From NCBI GenBank assembly GCA_029068505.1, contig JAIECN010000091.1:1-36748 (forward strand): a DNA stretch of 36,748 bases. The letters are read 5' to 3'. The stretch comes from Alistipes sp. (GTDB taxonomy: Bacteria > Bacteroidota > Bacteroidia > Bacteroidales > Rikenellaceae). The notes beneath the pieces are model-generated. The model was given only the letters and a program-made list of their open reading frames with translations, did not search any database and was not told the DNA's origin. Position numbers and translations under genes: made by a program. Positions 16,394 to 25,133 of the stretch are shown here, in pieces (positions within the stretch are counted from its first letter, which is position 1; each line of letters starts with the position of its first letter).

Positions 16394-17191
16394 ATGAAAC
16401 GCTTCCTGCTCATCATAACCTTCCTGGCGCTGGCCGCGCCGCTCTCGGCACAACTTTACCACCCGGGCGAGGTACTCCAATATCGCGTGAGCTACAAAGC
16501 CAAGATGTTCCCCAACACCGAAGTGGGCGCCGTGGAGGTGAAGACCACCGAAACCGAGTTGGACGGCGAGAAATGCTACATGGTCGAAGGCATAGGACGC
16601 ACGCTGCCCACCTACCGCTGGTTCTACAACATGGAAGACATCTACCGCATCTGGGTCGACCCGGCCGACATGCGCACCCGACGTTTCGCCAGCGACATCC
16701 GCGAGGGCGACTACACGTTCGAGAGCCGTTTCGTCTACGCATGGGCCGACTCGGTGGTGCACACCCGCTGGCGCAGCCGTCAGAATCCGTTCGCCGAGAA
16801 ACACATGACGCTGACGTGCGAGAGCATGGACCCCGTGTCGCTCTTCTTCAACCTGCGCTCAGCCCGGGCCGAAGATTTCGTGGAGGGCGCGCCGGCGACG
16901 CTGCAAATGGTGCTGCAAGACACGATCCGCCACCTGAAGTACAGTTTTCTGGGACGCGAGAACAAGAAAATCCGCAACATGGGCAAATTCAAGACCCTGA
17001 AGTTCGACTGCCAGCTGGGCACCACGGAGGGGTACTCCTTCACCGACGGCACGGTCTTCACGATCTGGATTTCGGACGACGAAAACAAGATCCCGCTCTA
17101 CATCGAGTCGCCCGTACGCGTGGGCAGCATCAATGCCTACATATCGGGCTACAAGAATCTGAAGTATCCCTTGACGAGCCTCATCAAGTAA
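16394..17191 (+). CDS. Exported DUF3108 domain protein
   Basis: I prefer ATG 16394 because it opens a signal peptide (MKRFLLIITFLALAAPLSAQ); an in-frame ATG at 16370 would put MHAKKRTS in front. The mature protein (about 245 residues) is beta-rich and has DUF3108 features: the YHPGEVLQYRVSYK start, a long run of strands with TYRWFYNMEDIYRIWVD, and the late TIWISDDENKIPLYIESP motif. Members are periplasmic or outer-membrane associated with a lipocalin/LolB-like fold, and function is unknown. It begins 25 bases after the recG stop and ends 7 bases from the convergent S41 peptidase gene, without space for a dedicated terminator. Confidence 0.85.
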   Translation: MKRFLLIITFLALAAPLSAQLYHPGEVLQYRVSYKAKMFPNTEVGAVEVKTTETELDGEKCYMVEGIGRTLPTYRWFYNMEDIYRIWVDPADMRTRRFASDIREGDYTFESRFVYAWADSVVHTRWRSRQNPFAEKHMTLTCESMDPVSLFFNLRSARAEDFVEGAPATLQMVLQDTIRHLKYSFLGRENKKIRNMGKFKTLKFDCQLGTTEGYSFTDGTVFTIWISDDENKIPLYIESPVRVGSINAYISGYKNLKYPLTSLIK

Positions 17192-17198
17192 GGCCGGG

Positions 17199-18992
17199 TC
17201 ACTCGCTGCGGAAGACGACCGAACCTTTCAGCCGGCCGTCGGGACGCTCGGCGACGCCGGGCAAGAACCGCACGCTGCGAAACGCTGCGACCCGGGTAGG
17301 CGGCGCAGGTTTCGTGCCCGTCCCGATCCACTCCGCAGCCAGAGCATAGAGCGGATCGGCCAGGGTGCCGAACTGCCCCGGATAGCAAGCGCCCAGATAG
17401 AGCGGAGTATCGTCGAACTCCACGTCGGGTACGAAACCGTCCGAATAATCGCGGAATCCGAGGTTGTTTTCCGAGTAGAACGTGATGGGCATGAACGTAT
17501 AGAGTTCGCCCGCCTCCAGATGGTCGACATAGCCTTCCATGCCGACGTTCTTGCCGTTGGTGCGCATGCCGATCAGGCGCACTTCGATGCCCAGGCCGCG
17601 CAGGCCGTTGATCACCAGTTCGCTGGCCGAAGCGGTACTCTCCGAACACAAGACATAGATGCGTTTCAGCCCCAAAGCCTCCGACAGAGCCGAAGCGATG
17701 GGCGTATAGACGTTTCTGCCTTCGGGTATGTTGCTGTTGCCGATGCGGTAAACGTCGCTCTCGCCCGCAGCCGTACGCTGGGCGTTGTAGATCATCCGGC
17801 AATAAATGCCGTCCTTGCAGGCGTCACCGACGATGAGCGTGGCCAGCACCGTGCTGGAGCGTACGGCGCCGCCGCCATTGTAACGCAGATCGAGGATCAG
17901 CTCCTCGGCACCGCGAAAACCCTTGAAGGTCTCGATCAAGGCGTTGTCCTGCGCCGAGTCGAAACCCATGTACAGCAGATAGGCCGTCTTTTTGTCTCCG
18001 ACGGTCGCCATGGAACTTGCATAGATAGCCGGATCGAGGTAGGTCTGCGCCGTGAGCGCGACTGCGGGCAAAGGCTCCAGCCCCTGGAACACGCCGCTGT
18101 CGTCCCAGATCACCCGGTTGGGCAGCGCCCGCACCGAGGGGCCGTAGTAGAGCTGACGCGCGAGCGTGCGATAATTGGCCGTCGTCACCTGCTGACCGTC
18201 GACCTCGGAGATGAACATGCCGCGCTCAAGACCGGCCTGCGCAGCGGGCGTGCCGGGCGTGACGCCCATGACCGCAAATCCCACCGTCGGGTTGTCGGAA
18301 GAACCCAGCACCACGGCCTGCAAGCGCCACAAACCGGTTTCGGTCGCCGACTCGCCGACGGCACGCGTCGAAACGGCGGATTTCGCACTCCCCGATTTAG
18401 TGACATAGGAATAGAAATTCTGCCGCACGCCGTTCTTCCAATGGCCGTCGTCGTAGTTCAGATCGCGGCCCCGCTCGTCCTTGAAGGCGGCGACGCCCGT
18501 CAACATCGAACGCAGAAAAGCCGAATAATCGAGCGAGTAGTCGAGCGTCATTCCGGCGAGCGGCTCGTTCCACAGATAATTTTTGCGCATGTAATCGGCC
18601 ATCCATTCGTTGACCTCGATATAATCGCCGTCGTCGGCATACTGCACGATCCGGAACGAAGCCTGGGCGGAATGGCCGCTCACCCGTACCCAGACGACGG
18701 CTTCCCGTCGGTCGCCGGAGTCGTTGGGAGCGGTCGCGACATTGAAGAGCTGCAACCCGGAACCTCCCGACTGCGGCGTCACGCTGCACCACGACGCGTC
18801 GCATCCGGCCTGCCAGGGGCCGTCGGACGTAAAGGAAAAGAGGTGCGTATCCCCGCCGGTCTTGCTGCGGACAGAAGCCGTCCACGACGGATCGGAAATG
18901 CCCGTGCTGCCCGCACCGGAGAGAGTTTCGTCGCTGCTGCACGAGACGCAGCAAACAAAAGCCAAAGTCAGAATGATGAAAAAACGGCTCAT
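17199..18992 (-). CDS. BACON-domain S41 (C-terminal processing) peptidase lipoprotein
   Basis: The 597-residue protein begins with a lipoprotein signal (Cys18 in FVCCVSCSS). Residues about 35-120 are a BACON domain (SWCSVTPQSGGSG, FRIVQYADDGD), a Bacteroidota module often tied to glycan or mucin contact. A PDZ-like segment follows (about 215-275, MGVTPGTPAAQAGLERGM), then the S41 core (about 315-560) with LILDLRYNGGG, STASASE bearing the probable nucleophile Ser455, and the general-base Lys481 in RTNGKNVG. This fits a Ser/Lys peptidase anchored to the outer membrane or periplasmic face, cutting C-terminal tails of unknown substrates. Ser-Lys spacing is 26, one more than in Prc. Its ATG overlaps the nth stop by four bases. 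Confidence 0.92.
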   Translation of the reverse strand: MSRFFIILTLAFVCCVSCSSDETLSGAGSTGISDPSWTASVRSKTGGDTHLFSFTSDGPWQAGCDASWCSVTPQSGGSGLQLFNVATAPNDSGDRREAVVWVRVSGHSAQASFRIVQYADDGDYIEVNEWMADYMRKNYLWNEPLAGMTLDYSLDYSAFLRSMLTGVAAFKDERGRDLNYDDGHWKNGVRQNFYSYVTKSGSAKSAVSTRAVGESATETGLWRLQAVVLGSSDNPTVGFAVMGVTPGTPAAQAGLERGMFISEVDGQQVTTANYRTLARQLYYGPSVRALPNRVIWDDSGVFQGLEPLPAVALTAQTYLDPAIYASSMATVGDKKTAYLLYMGFDSAQDNALIETFKGFRGAEELILDLRYNGGGAVRSSTVLATLIVGDACKDGIYCRMIYNAQRTAAGESDVYRIGNSNIPEGRNVYTPIASALSEALGLKRIYVLCSESTASASELVINGLRGLGIEVRLIGMRTNGKNVGMEGYVDHLEAGELYTFMPITFYSENNLGFRDYSDGFVPDVEFDDTPLYLGACYPGQFGTLADPLYALAAEWIGTGTKPAPPTRVAAFRSVRFLPGVAERPDGRLKGSVVFRSE

Positions 18993-19642
18993 AACTTATT
19001 GTTTTTATGATCGGCGGCATACTTGCGGCACCAAGTCGCAATGCCGCAGGCATCGCACTTCGGATTGCGGGCCATGCAGACATAACGTCCGTGGAGGATC
19101 AACCAGTGATGCGCCACGGGCAGCAGATGCCCCGGGATATTCTTTTCGAGCGCCAACTCGGTCTGCAACGGCGTTTTGGAACCGGTGGTCAACCCGATGC
19201 GCTCCGAGACACGGAACACATGCGTATCGACCGGCATCACCTCGCGCTGCCACAACACGGCGCCCAGCACGTTGGCCGTCTTGCGCCCCACGCCGGGCAG
19301 GCGCTGCATGGCGTCGAGGTCGGAAGGCACCTCGCCGCCGAACTCCTCGCACAACATGCGGGCCATACCGGCCAGATTGCGGGCCTTGTTGTTGGGATAG
19401 GAAATGCTTTTTATATAAGGGTAAATCCCCTCCGCCCCGGCCGCAGCCATCTTGTCGGGCGTGGGAAATGCTTCGAAAAGGGCCGGCGTGGTCATATTGA
19501 CCCGCTTGTCGGTACATTGGGCCGAGAGGATCACGGCCACCAGCAGCTGGTAGGGATTCTCGTAGCGGAGTTCGCTTTCGGCCACGGGCATATGCTCCGA
19601 AAACCAAGCGACGATGCCGTCGTAACGTTGTTCGAGTGTCAT
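18989..19642 (-). CDS. nth: Endonuclease III (DNA glycosylase/AP lyase)
   Basis: The 217-residue protein has the helix-hairpin-helix LPGVGRKTANV with catalytic Lys121, the catalytic Asp139 in VDTHVFRV, and a C-terminal iron-sulphur cluster C-x6-C-x2-C-x5-C (CMARNPKCDACGIATWC). It removes oxidised pyrimidines from DNA and cleaves the abasic site in base-excision repair; cytosolic. Size and motif spacing equal E. coli Nth within one residue. The gene sits second in GT2-nth-S41: two bases after the glycosyltransferase stop, and overlapping the peptidase start (ATGA). The three have no obvious functional link, which suggests a transcriptional convenience arrangement. Confidence 0.97.
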   Translation of the reverse strand: MTLEQRYDGIVAWFSEHMPVAESELRYENPYQLLVAVILSAQCTDKRVNMTTPALFEAFPTPDKMAAAGAEGIYPYIKSISYPNNKARNLAGMARMLCEEFGGEVPSDLDAMQRLPGVGRKTANVLGAVLWQREVMPVDTHVFRVSERIGLTTGSKTPLQTELALEKNIPGHLLPVAHHWLILHGRYVCMARNPKCDACGIATWCRKYAADHKNNKL

Positions 19643-19644
19643 GT

Positions 19645-20577
19645 CTATCGGGTTTTCCGGCGTCGGAACAAAATCTTTTTGACCAGCAGTCCTGCACCCT
19701 CAAGACAAAACAACAAACGCGGCGCGGTCTTCAGATCGCATGCCCAACGCACCAAATATTCACGTACGGGGCCGTGGAACGAGAGCACCCACAACGCCAC
19801 CGAACTGCGCCGCCGCAAGATGCGGAAGCAGTTGCGGCCCGCGCCGTAACGGGCATCGAACCAAAGGCTGATATCCATCAACGAATCGCAGAAAGCGATG
19901 CGCTTGCGGTATTCGGTATTATGGCTCACGCTCACGGGCAGACGCCTGTGCACGGCCGTGAAAACAGGAATGAACCGCACGCGGCTGCATGCGGCGAACC
20001 ACAGCCACATGGGCGCGTCGTCGGTCATCCACTCGGGATGCCGCTCGGGGTGCACCTCGTCGTAATAGCGGGCGATCAGCTCGCGCCGGGCCAGGGTCGT
20101 GCAATTGCAGATCGTCAGCCGGCACAGCAGCCGGTCGAAATCGGTGAAATGCTCCTCCTCGTCGGGAGTCGCGGTACCGGTGGCCTGGTAATAGTTTTCC
20201 GCCCGTGTGAAACACATGCCGCACCCGGGGTCGCTCTCCATGAGGTCGACCTGCATCTGCAACTTCTGCGGATCGCTCCACCAGTCGTCGCCGTCGCAAT
20301 AGGCCACATACTTGCCGCGGCAGGCGTCGAACGTACGGCGGTAGTTGGCGCGCCACCCGACATTCGAATCGGAAGTCACGACGCGCACCCGGTCGGGGAA
20401 GCGCTCGGCATACTCGCGGCAGACGTCCGCGGTGGAATCGGTGCTGCAATCCTCGCCCAACACCAACTCGACGGCGAACGACGTCTGCTGCGCCAACACG
20501 CTTTCGACGGCCTGCCGCAGGTAGGCTTCGTGGTTGTAGGTCGTCATGCAGACCGAAACGAGGGGAATAGCAGGCAT
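19645..20577 (-). CDS. Family 2 glycosyltransferase
   Basis: From ATG 20577 the protein is 310 residues; it was chosen over ATG 20583 because an AAAGGA sequence lies about eight bases before it. The N-terminal GT-A fold is clear: PLVSVCMTTYNHEAYLRQA, the EDCSTDST nucleotide-sugar site, and the metal-binding DxD motif in AYCDGDDWWSDPQKL. The C-terminal third has basic, aromatic segments without confident membrane helices, so it is probably a cytosolic or membrane-associated enzyme transferring a sugar in surface glycan, capsule or LPS assembly. No other glycan genes are near, so acceptor and donor are open. First gene of the nth-S41 operon, 137 bases downstream of uvrD on the same strand. Confidence 0.92.
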   Translation of the reverse strand: MPAIPLVSVCMTTYNHEAYLRQAVESVLAQQTSFAVELVLGEDCSTDSTADVCREYAERFPDRVRVVTSDSNVGWRANYRRTFDACRGKYVAYCDGDDWWSDPQKLQMQVDLMESDPGCGMCFTRAENYYQATGTATPDEEEHFTDFDRLLCRLTICNCTTLARRELIARYYDEVHPERHPEWMTDDAPMWLWFAACSRVRFIPVFTAVHRRLPVSVSHNTEYRKRIAFCDSLMDISLWFDARYGAGRNCFRILRRRSSVALWVLSFHGPVREYLVRWACDLKTAPRLLFCLEGAGLLVKKILFRRRKTR

Positions 20578-20627
20578 AACCATATTCCTTTGTTAGATAT
20601 TTCATTTTATGCTCCTTTTCTCGCCTC

Positions 20628-20656
20628 GGCAAAGTTCGAATATATTCGACTTTGCC
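20628..20656. repeat. Nearly perfect 29-base inverted repeat between uvrD and the GT2 gene
   Basis: Arms GGCAAAGT (20628-20635) and ACTTTGCC (20649-20656) flank an inner palindrome CGAATATATTCG (20637-20648), with one unpaired base at 20636. No T-run follows on either side, so it is not a canonical terminator. It lies 59 bases after the uvrD stop and 51 bases before the GT2 start, in the position of an operator or mRNA-end hairpin. Confidence 0.8.
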
Positions 20657-20714
20657 CTCGGTTTATCGAAAAGGTTCCGGCAAAAAGCAGCGAAAACCGG
20701 CGCTCGCCTTTCGC

Positions 20715-23270
20715 TTACAACTTACTCAGTTTGGCGAACTTGGCCAACAAAGTCTTTTCGCCGGCGTTGTCGAACTCGATCGCCAGCTTCTGGTCGCCGT
20801 CGAGCGTCTCGATCCTGCGCACGATGCCGACGCCGAACTTCGGGTGCTCGACACGCTGCCCGACAGCATAATCGCCGGACGAAGCGGCAGCGGAAGGAGC
20901 CGCAACGAACGATGCCGATCGAACGCCCACCCGCCGCAGCCCCTCGGTGGAGGAACGGAGCGGCTGCACCAAAGCCGGATCGGGCGCCTGCCGCGGCTTC
21001 GGAGTGTCGAACCGCGAAGCACCCATAGAACCACCGCCGAAGCGGGAACTGCCGGAAGAAGCACCGTAGCGCGCACCGTTTCCCCGGCCGCTGCCGGAAG
21101 AATAGCCGCCTCCCTGCGACGAACGGGAGGGGTATCGCTGCGCCGGGCCGCTGCCGTAGCCGCGTTCGTCCTCGCGGGGCGCCCGCTGCTGCTGGAAGCG
21201 GTAGTCGAACTTACGCCGCAGCTCGTCGATGGCCTGGCTTCCCTCCGTCCGGCGCGGCGGCAGGTCGTCGTCCTCCTCGACGAGGTTTTCAATGTATTGA
21301 GGATCGATTTCGCGCAAGAAGCAGCTCGGACGCGAAAACTCCATGTTGCCCCACTTGAACCGCATCTCGGCATAGGAGAGCGTAGCGGCGACCTTGGCAC
21401 GCGTGAGGGCCACATAGAACAAGCGCCGCTCCTCCTCCAGCCCGTCGGGCGACTCCATGGCCCGCTGCGAAGGGAAGAGGTTTTCTTCGAGACCGACTAT
21501 GTATACATATTTATACTCCAACCCCTTGGCCGAATGGACGGTCATCAATGTTACCTTGTTGCGGTCCTCGGGATCGTCCTTGTCCATGTCGGTCATCAGC
21601 ATGACGTTCTGCAACCACTCCTCGATGGTGGCCTCCTCCTCGGGCTGCCGCTCGCCGCCGCGGATTTCGGCATCGCGCTGCTCCTTGAAAAGTTGCATGG
21701 AATTGAGCAGCTCCTCGATATTATTAAGAGCCGAAGTCGCCTCGGGCGTATTTTCGGCCCGGTACACCGCCAGGATGCCCGACCGCGAAGCGATCTCCAG
21801 ACCGAAGTCGTAAAGCCCCTTTTCTGTGCGGAGAGCGGCCAGCGAACGGATCAACGCAACGAATTCGGTCACCTTGCGGACGATGGCTTTCTGCACGGCG
21901 TCGGTCACCGGTTCGGCGACCAGGGCATCGACCGCCTCCCACATCGAGACGCCCCGCCCGGCGGCGATCTGCGCGATGCGCAGCACGGTCGTGTCGCCGA
22001 TACCGCGCGCGGGATAGTTGACGATGCGGCGGAACGCCTCGTCGTCGCGCGGATTGATGACCAGACGGATGTAGGCCATCAAATCCTTGATCTCCTTATG
22101 GTCGTAGAACGACGAACCCTTGTAAATACGATAAGGGATGCCGCGGCGCCGCAGGTTCTCCTCCAGCACGAGCGACTGGTTGTTGGTACGGTAGAGAATC
22201 ACCGCCTCGGCCCACTCGCCGCCGCCGGCCCGCACGCGGTCGCGCAGGTCGGAGACCACCCGTTCGGCCTCCTCGCGGTCGGTGGAAGCCCTCAACACAC
22301 GGATCTTCTCGCCCCGGTCGCCCTCGGAAAAACATTTCTTGTCGAGCTTCCGGGAATTATGCCGAATCACCGAATTGGCCGCATCGACGATCGTCTGCGT
22401 AGAACGATAATTCTGTTCGAGCTTAAAGACCTTGGCATCGGGAAAATCTTTCTGAAACGAAAGGATGTTCTCGATCTTGGCGCCGCGGAACGAATAGATC
22501 GACTGCGCGTCGTCGCCCACGACGCACACCCGCGAATGGGTCTGCGACAAGCGCCGGATGATGACATACTGCGCGTAGTTGGTATCTTGGTACTCGTCGA
22601 CCAAAATATATTGAAACAGCTCCTGGTAACGAGCCAACACGTCGGGACAGTCGCGCAGCAGGATGTTGGTCTGCAACAGCAGGTCGTCGAAATCCATGGC
22701 GCCGTTGCTCTTGCAACGCAGACAATAGGTGTTGTAGATATCGCCGAACTCGGGAATCTGCGCCTGGCGATCTTCGGCCGCGTAAGTTGCATTGGCAAGG
22801 TAAGCGCCCGGCGTTATCAGTGCATTCTTGGCAAAAGAGATGCGCGAAGCAAGGCGGGCAGGCTTGTATTTGTCGTCGTCGAGGTTCCGTTCGCGGACGA
22901 TGGTCTTCAACAGGTTCTTGCAGTCCGACGGCTCGTAGATCGTGAACGACTGCGGAAAACCTATGCGGTCGGCGTTCTCGCGCAAGATGCGCGCGAAGAC
23001 CGAATGGAACGTGCCCATGCGGATGTAGCGGCTCCGACTGCCGGGCAGCATCTGCCCGATGCGCTCGCGCATCTGCTCGGCGGCCTTGTTCGTGAACGTG
23101 AGGGCCAGAATATTGAACGGCGCCACCCCCTGCTCGATCATGTAGGCGATGCGCGAAGTGAGCACACGCGTTTTTCCCGATCCGGCGCCGGCGATGATGA
23201 GCGACGGGGAGTCGTAGTTTTCGACCGCCGCACGCTGGGCGGGATTGAGTCCATTTAAGATATCCGACAC
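20715..23270 (-). CDS. UvrD/PcrA-type ATP-dependent DNA helicase
   Basis: I start at GTG 23270 (851 residues): an ATG at 23330 lies upstream of the predicted promoter, and homology begins at DILNGLNPAQRAAV. Superfamily 1A motifs are in order: Walker A GAGSGKT (28-34), VDEYQDTN, VGDDAQSIYSFRGA, the motif V region TLMTVHSAKGLEYKYV, and motif VI FYVALTRAK. A Ser/Gly/Arg-rich linker (about residues 695-780) joins a C-terminal Tudor-like domain, HPKFGVGIVRRIE, which in PcrA contacts RNA polymerase. It unwinds DNA 3' to 5' in excision repair and in clearing replication-transcription conflicts. The long disordered linker is a lineage trait and not damage. pcrA and uvrD cannot be told apart by name here. 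Confidence 0.95.
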   Translation of the reverse strand: MSDILNGLNPAQRAAVENYDSPSLIIAGAGSGKTRVLTSRIAYMIEQGVAPFNILALTFTNKAAEQMRERIGQMLPGSRSRYIRMGTFHSVFARILRENADRIGFPQSFTIYEPSDCKNLLKTIVRERNLDDDKYKPARLASRISFAKNALITPGAYLANATYAAEDRQAQIPEFGDIYNTYCLRCKSNGAMDFDDLLLQTNILLRDCPDVLARYQELFQYILVDEYQDTNYAQYVIIRRLSQTHSRVCVVGDDAQSIYSFRGAKIENILSFQKDFPDAKVFKLEQNYRSTQTIVDAANSVIRHNSRKLDKKCFSEGDRGEKIRVLRASTDREEAERVVSDLRDRVRAGGGEWAEAVILYRTNNQSLVLEENLRRRGIPYRIYKGSSFYDHKEIKDLMAYIRLVINPRDDEAFRRIVNYPARGIGDTTVLRIAQIAAGRGVSMWEAVDALVAEPVTDAVQKAIVRKVTEFVALIRSLAALRTEKGLYDFGLEIASRSGILAVYRAENTPEATSALNNIEELLNSMQLFKEQRDAEIRGGERQPEEEATIEEWLQNVMLMTDMDKDDPEDRNKVTLMTVHSAKGLEYKYVYIVGLEENLFPSQRAMESPDGLEEERRLFYVALTRAKVAATLSYAEMRFKWGNMEFSRPSCFLREIDPQYIENLVEEDDDLPPRRTEGSQAIDELRRKFDYRFQQQRAPREDERGYGSGPAQRYPSRSSQGGGYSSGSGRGNGARYGASSGSSRFGGGSMGASRFDTPKPRQAPDPALVQPLRSSTEGLRRVGVRSASFVAAPSAAASSGDYAVGQRVEHPKFGVGIVRRIETLDGDQKLAIEFDNAGEKTLLAKFAKLSKL

Positions 23271-23299
23271 GTAATTCTTGCGCTTGAATGTTAAGACTG

Positions 23300-23330
23300 C
23301 AAAATTACGATTTTTATTCGCCCCGTGCAA
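23300..23330 (-). promoter_or_regulatory. Promoter of the UvrD/PcrA gene
   Basis: On the minus strand TTG (23328-23330), 20-base spacer, TAATTTTG (23300-23307). The -33 box is inside the last codons of the GH43 gene, and the predicted leader is about 26 bases to GTG 23270. Confidence 0.7.
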
Positions 23331-25005
23331 GCGAAAGCCGTCCGGTGTAGAGTCCGATGATGACGCCGTTGAAGCCGCGGGCCGTATGGGTGCTCAGGTT
23401 CCGCGTGTCGACATCCGCCGCAAGCGCCGCGAACGGCTCCCGGCCCACAGCATATTCCAGGTCGCAGCTTCCGCCCGCGCCCCGCACACGCAGGGTCAAG
23501 TGTTCGGCAGTTTCTTCGGGCCGAAGCGGCAGAAAGGTCGAAGTCACCGCGCCTTTTTCGCTGCGGACGACCGCCAGGGCTTCGCCGTCGGCGCGGCGCA
23601 CCTTGCCGAAAAGCAGATAGTGGCGTTCGTTCTGGAAGAGCGCCATGCCGGCGAACTGGCCGTCGGCCAGCCGGCACACCAGGTCGGTCTGCGCCTCGAA
23701 ATCGGTGTGCTGTTGTCTCACGCCCACGAAAGCGGGAGCTTCCGTGCGATCGATCGCCTGCCCGTTATCCTTGAGCGTCAGCCCCCGGCACCCGGTGCGC
23801 AGCCACTCGCCGCGCGGCGTGCGGATCGTGAGCCAACGATCATCGAGGCCCTCGGAAAAATCGGTGTTCCAAGCAAAATTGCCGGTCGTAGGCACGCCGT
23901 CCGGCTCCAGTCCCTCCTTGCGCACGACCGTAGGCACCGCTTCGCCCGGCGGCAAAATGACCGGGCCGCCGTCGACCCATGCAACGGGCAGCAGGAACGT
24001 TTCGCGCCCCGTGTTATAGAAGTCGTCGGCATAGGGCCGGCAGCCCAGGAAAACAGAATACCATTGTCCGTCGGGCGTCTGCACCATGTCGGCATGGCCC
24101 GTGCTGGTCACCTTGTCGGGCCGGTCGGCCGGTAAATCACGCTGCGTCAGAATCGGATTATGGACGCACGGCACATAGGGGCCTTTCACCGCCGACGATT
24201 TGAGCGCCACCTGCGAATGGGCTTCATAGGTGCCGCCCTCGGCCGCAAGCAGGATGTATTCGCCGTCTTTCTTATAAATATGGGGGCCTTCGAGCCACTC
24301 GGGCTGCGCCGCGAAGTCGAGGCCGCCGTCGAGCAGCAGCACCGGATCGCCCGCGACACGATCGGTCGCCGTGTCGTACTCCCGCAACCACAAGGCCCGA
24401 TGACTGTTCCATTGACGCCGGCTCGGAGGCATGCCGTTGTGGAGCAGGTAGGCCTTGCCGTCGTCGTCGAAGAACAGCGACGGGTCGATCCCCTCGACCT
24501 CGGGCAGCGGAATCGGATCGCTCCACCCGCCCGCAAAGGGGTCGCGGCACTTGACGACGAAGTTTTCGATGCCGTCGACACAAGTATTGACTACGTAGAA
24601 CGTGTCGTTATGGGGGTTGTAGCTGATGTCGGGCGCATAGATGCCCCGGTTGAAGCGCAGCGAGTCGAGCGGCACCTGCCCGGGTCGGTCGAGCACGAAG
24701 CCCAGCTGCCGCCAGTGCACCAAGTCGCGGCTGTGGAAGATCGGGATCGACGGATAGAACGTGAACGACGAATTGACCAGAAAATAGTCGTCGCCCTTGC
24801 GGCAGATGCTCGGGTCGGGGTGGAAGCCCGCCAGAACGGGGTTGAAATACTCATTGCAAGGGTCGATCGCCTGCTCGAAACGGGCATCGCGGCCGCTGTA
24901 CGAAAAACCGGTGAAGCGCGCCTCGCCCTGGGCAGGCGCATCGCAGCCGCCGAACAACGATCCGGCAACGAAAAGCAGCAAAAAGAAAATACGGTATCCA
25001 ATCAT
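23314..25005 (-). CDS. GH43 family lipoprotein (beta-xylosidase/arabinofuranosidase type)
   Basis: From ATG 25005 the product is 563 residues with a lipoprotein signal (Cys21 in GSLFGGC). The five-bladed propeller of GH43 occupies about residues 50-365: NPVLAGFHPDPS with base Asp64, GIDPSLFF with the pKa-modulating Asp174, and WLEGPHIYK with acid Glu239. The C-terminal 190 residues form a beta-sandwich of the GH43_C2/DUF1349 type that often completes the active site of xylosidases. The likely substrate is arabinoxylan or an arabinose-containing pectin side chain; the subfamily is not determinable here. No SusC/SusD pair is near. Its promoter box ends four bases before the ATG, and its stop lies inside the uvrD promoter. 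Confidence 0.93.
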   Translation of the reverse strand: MIGYRIFFLLLFVAGSLFGGCDAPAQGEARFTGFSYSGRDARFEQAIDPCNEYFNPVLAGFHPDPSICRKGDDYFLVNSSFTFYPSIPIFHSRDLVHWRQLGFVLDRPGQVPLDSLRFNRGIYAPDISYNPHNDTFYVVNTCVDGIENFVVKCRDPFAGGWSDPIPLPEVEGIDPSLFFDDDGKAYLLHNGMPPSRRQWNSHRALWLREYDTATDRVAGDPVLLLDGGLDFAAQPEWLEGPHIYKKDGEYILLAAEGGTYEAHSQVALKSSAVKGPYVPCVHNPILTQRDLPADRPDKVTSTGHADMVQTPDGQWYSVFLGCRPYADDFYNTGRETFLLPVAWVDGGPVILPPGEAVPTVVRKEGLEPDGVPTTGNFAWNTDFSEGLDDRWLTIRTPRGEWLRTGCRGLTLKDNGQAIDRTEAPAFVGVRQQHTDFEAQTDLVCRLADGQFAGMALFQNERHYLLFGKVRRADGEALAVVRSEKGAVTSTFLPLRPEETAEHLTLRVRGAGGSCDLEYAVGREPFAALAADVDTRNLSTHTARGFNGVIIGLYTGRLSLARGE

Positions 25006-25009
25006 GACA

Positions 25010-25040
25010 TAAAGGTAACGAAAAAGCAACGGCGGACAAA
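25010..25040 (-). promoter_or_regulatory. Promoter of the GH43 gene, abutting the start codon
   Basis: On the minus strand TTTG (25037-25040), a 19-base spacer, and TACCTTTA (25010-25017; one mismatch to TAnnTTTG). The ATG begins only four bases downstream, predicting a leaderless or near-leaderless mRNA. Confidence 0.5.
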
Positions 25041-25060
25041 AAATCATCCGCCATTTTTAC

Positions 25061-25079
25061 TATTTTTGCAATATCTTTG
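25061..25079 (+). promoter_or_regulatory. Tandem -7 elements upstream of the Bat operon
   Basis: TATTTTTG (25061-25068) and TATCTTTG (25072-25079) both match TAnnTTTG and face moxR, whose ATG is at 25134. Neither has an exact TTTG at the usual -33 distance. Predicted leaders are about 51-62 bases. Confidence 0.55.
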
Positions 25080-25133
25080 CGAATCTTCTCGTTACGAGAA
25101 ACGACAGACAAACAGAAAAACAGTATACACACT

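Noticed and set aside
25006..25047. Start of the GH43 protein at 25047
   Set aside because: The lipoprotein signal begins at 25005, and the predicted promoter lies between the two starts.
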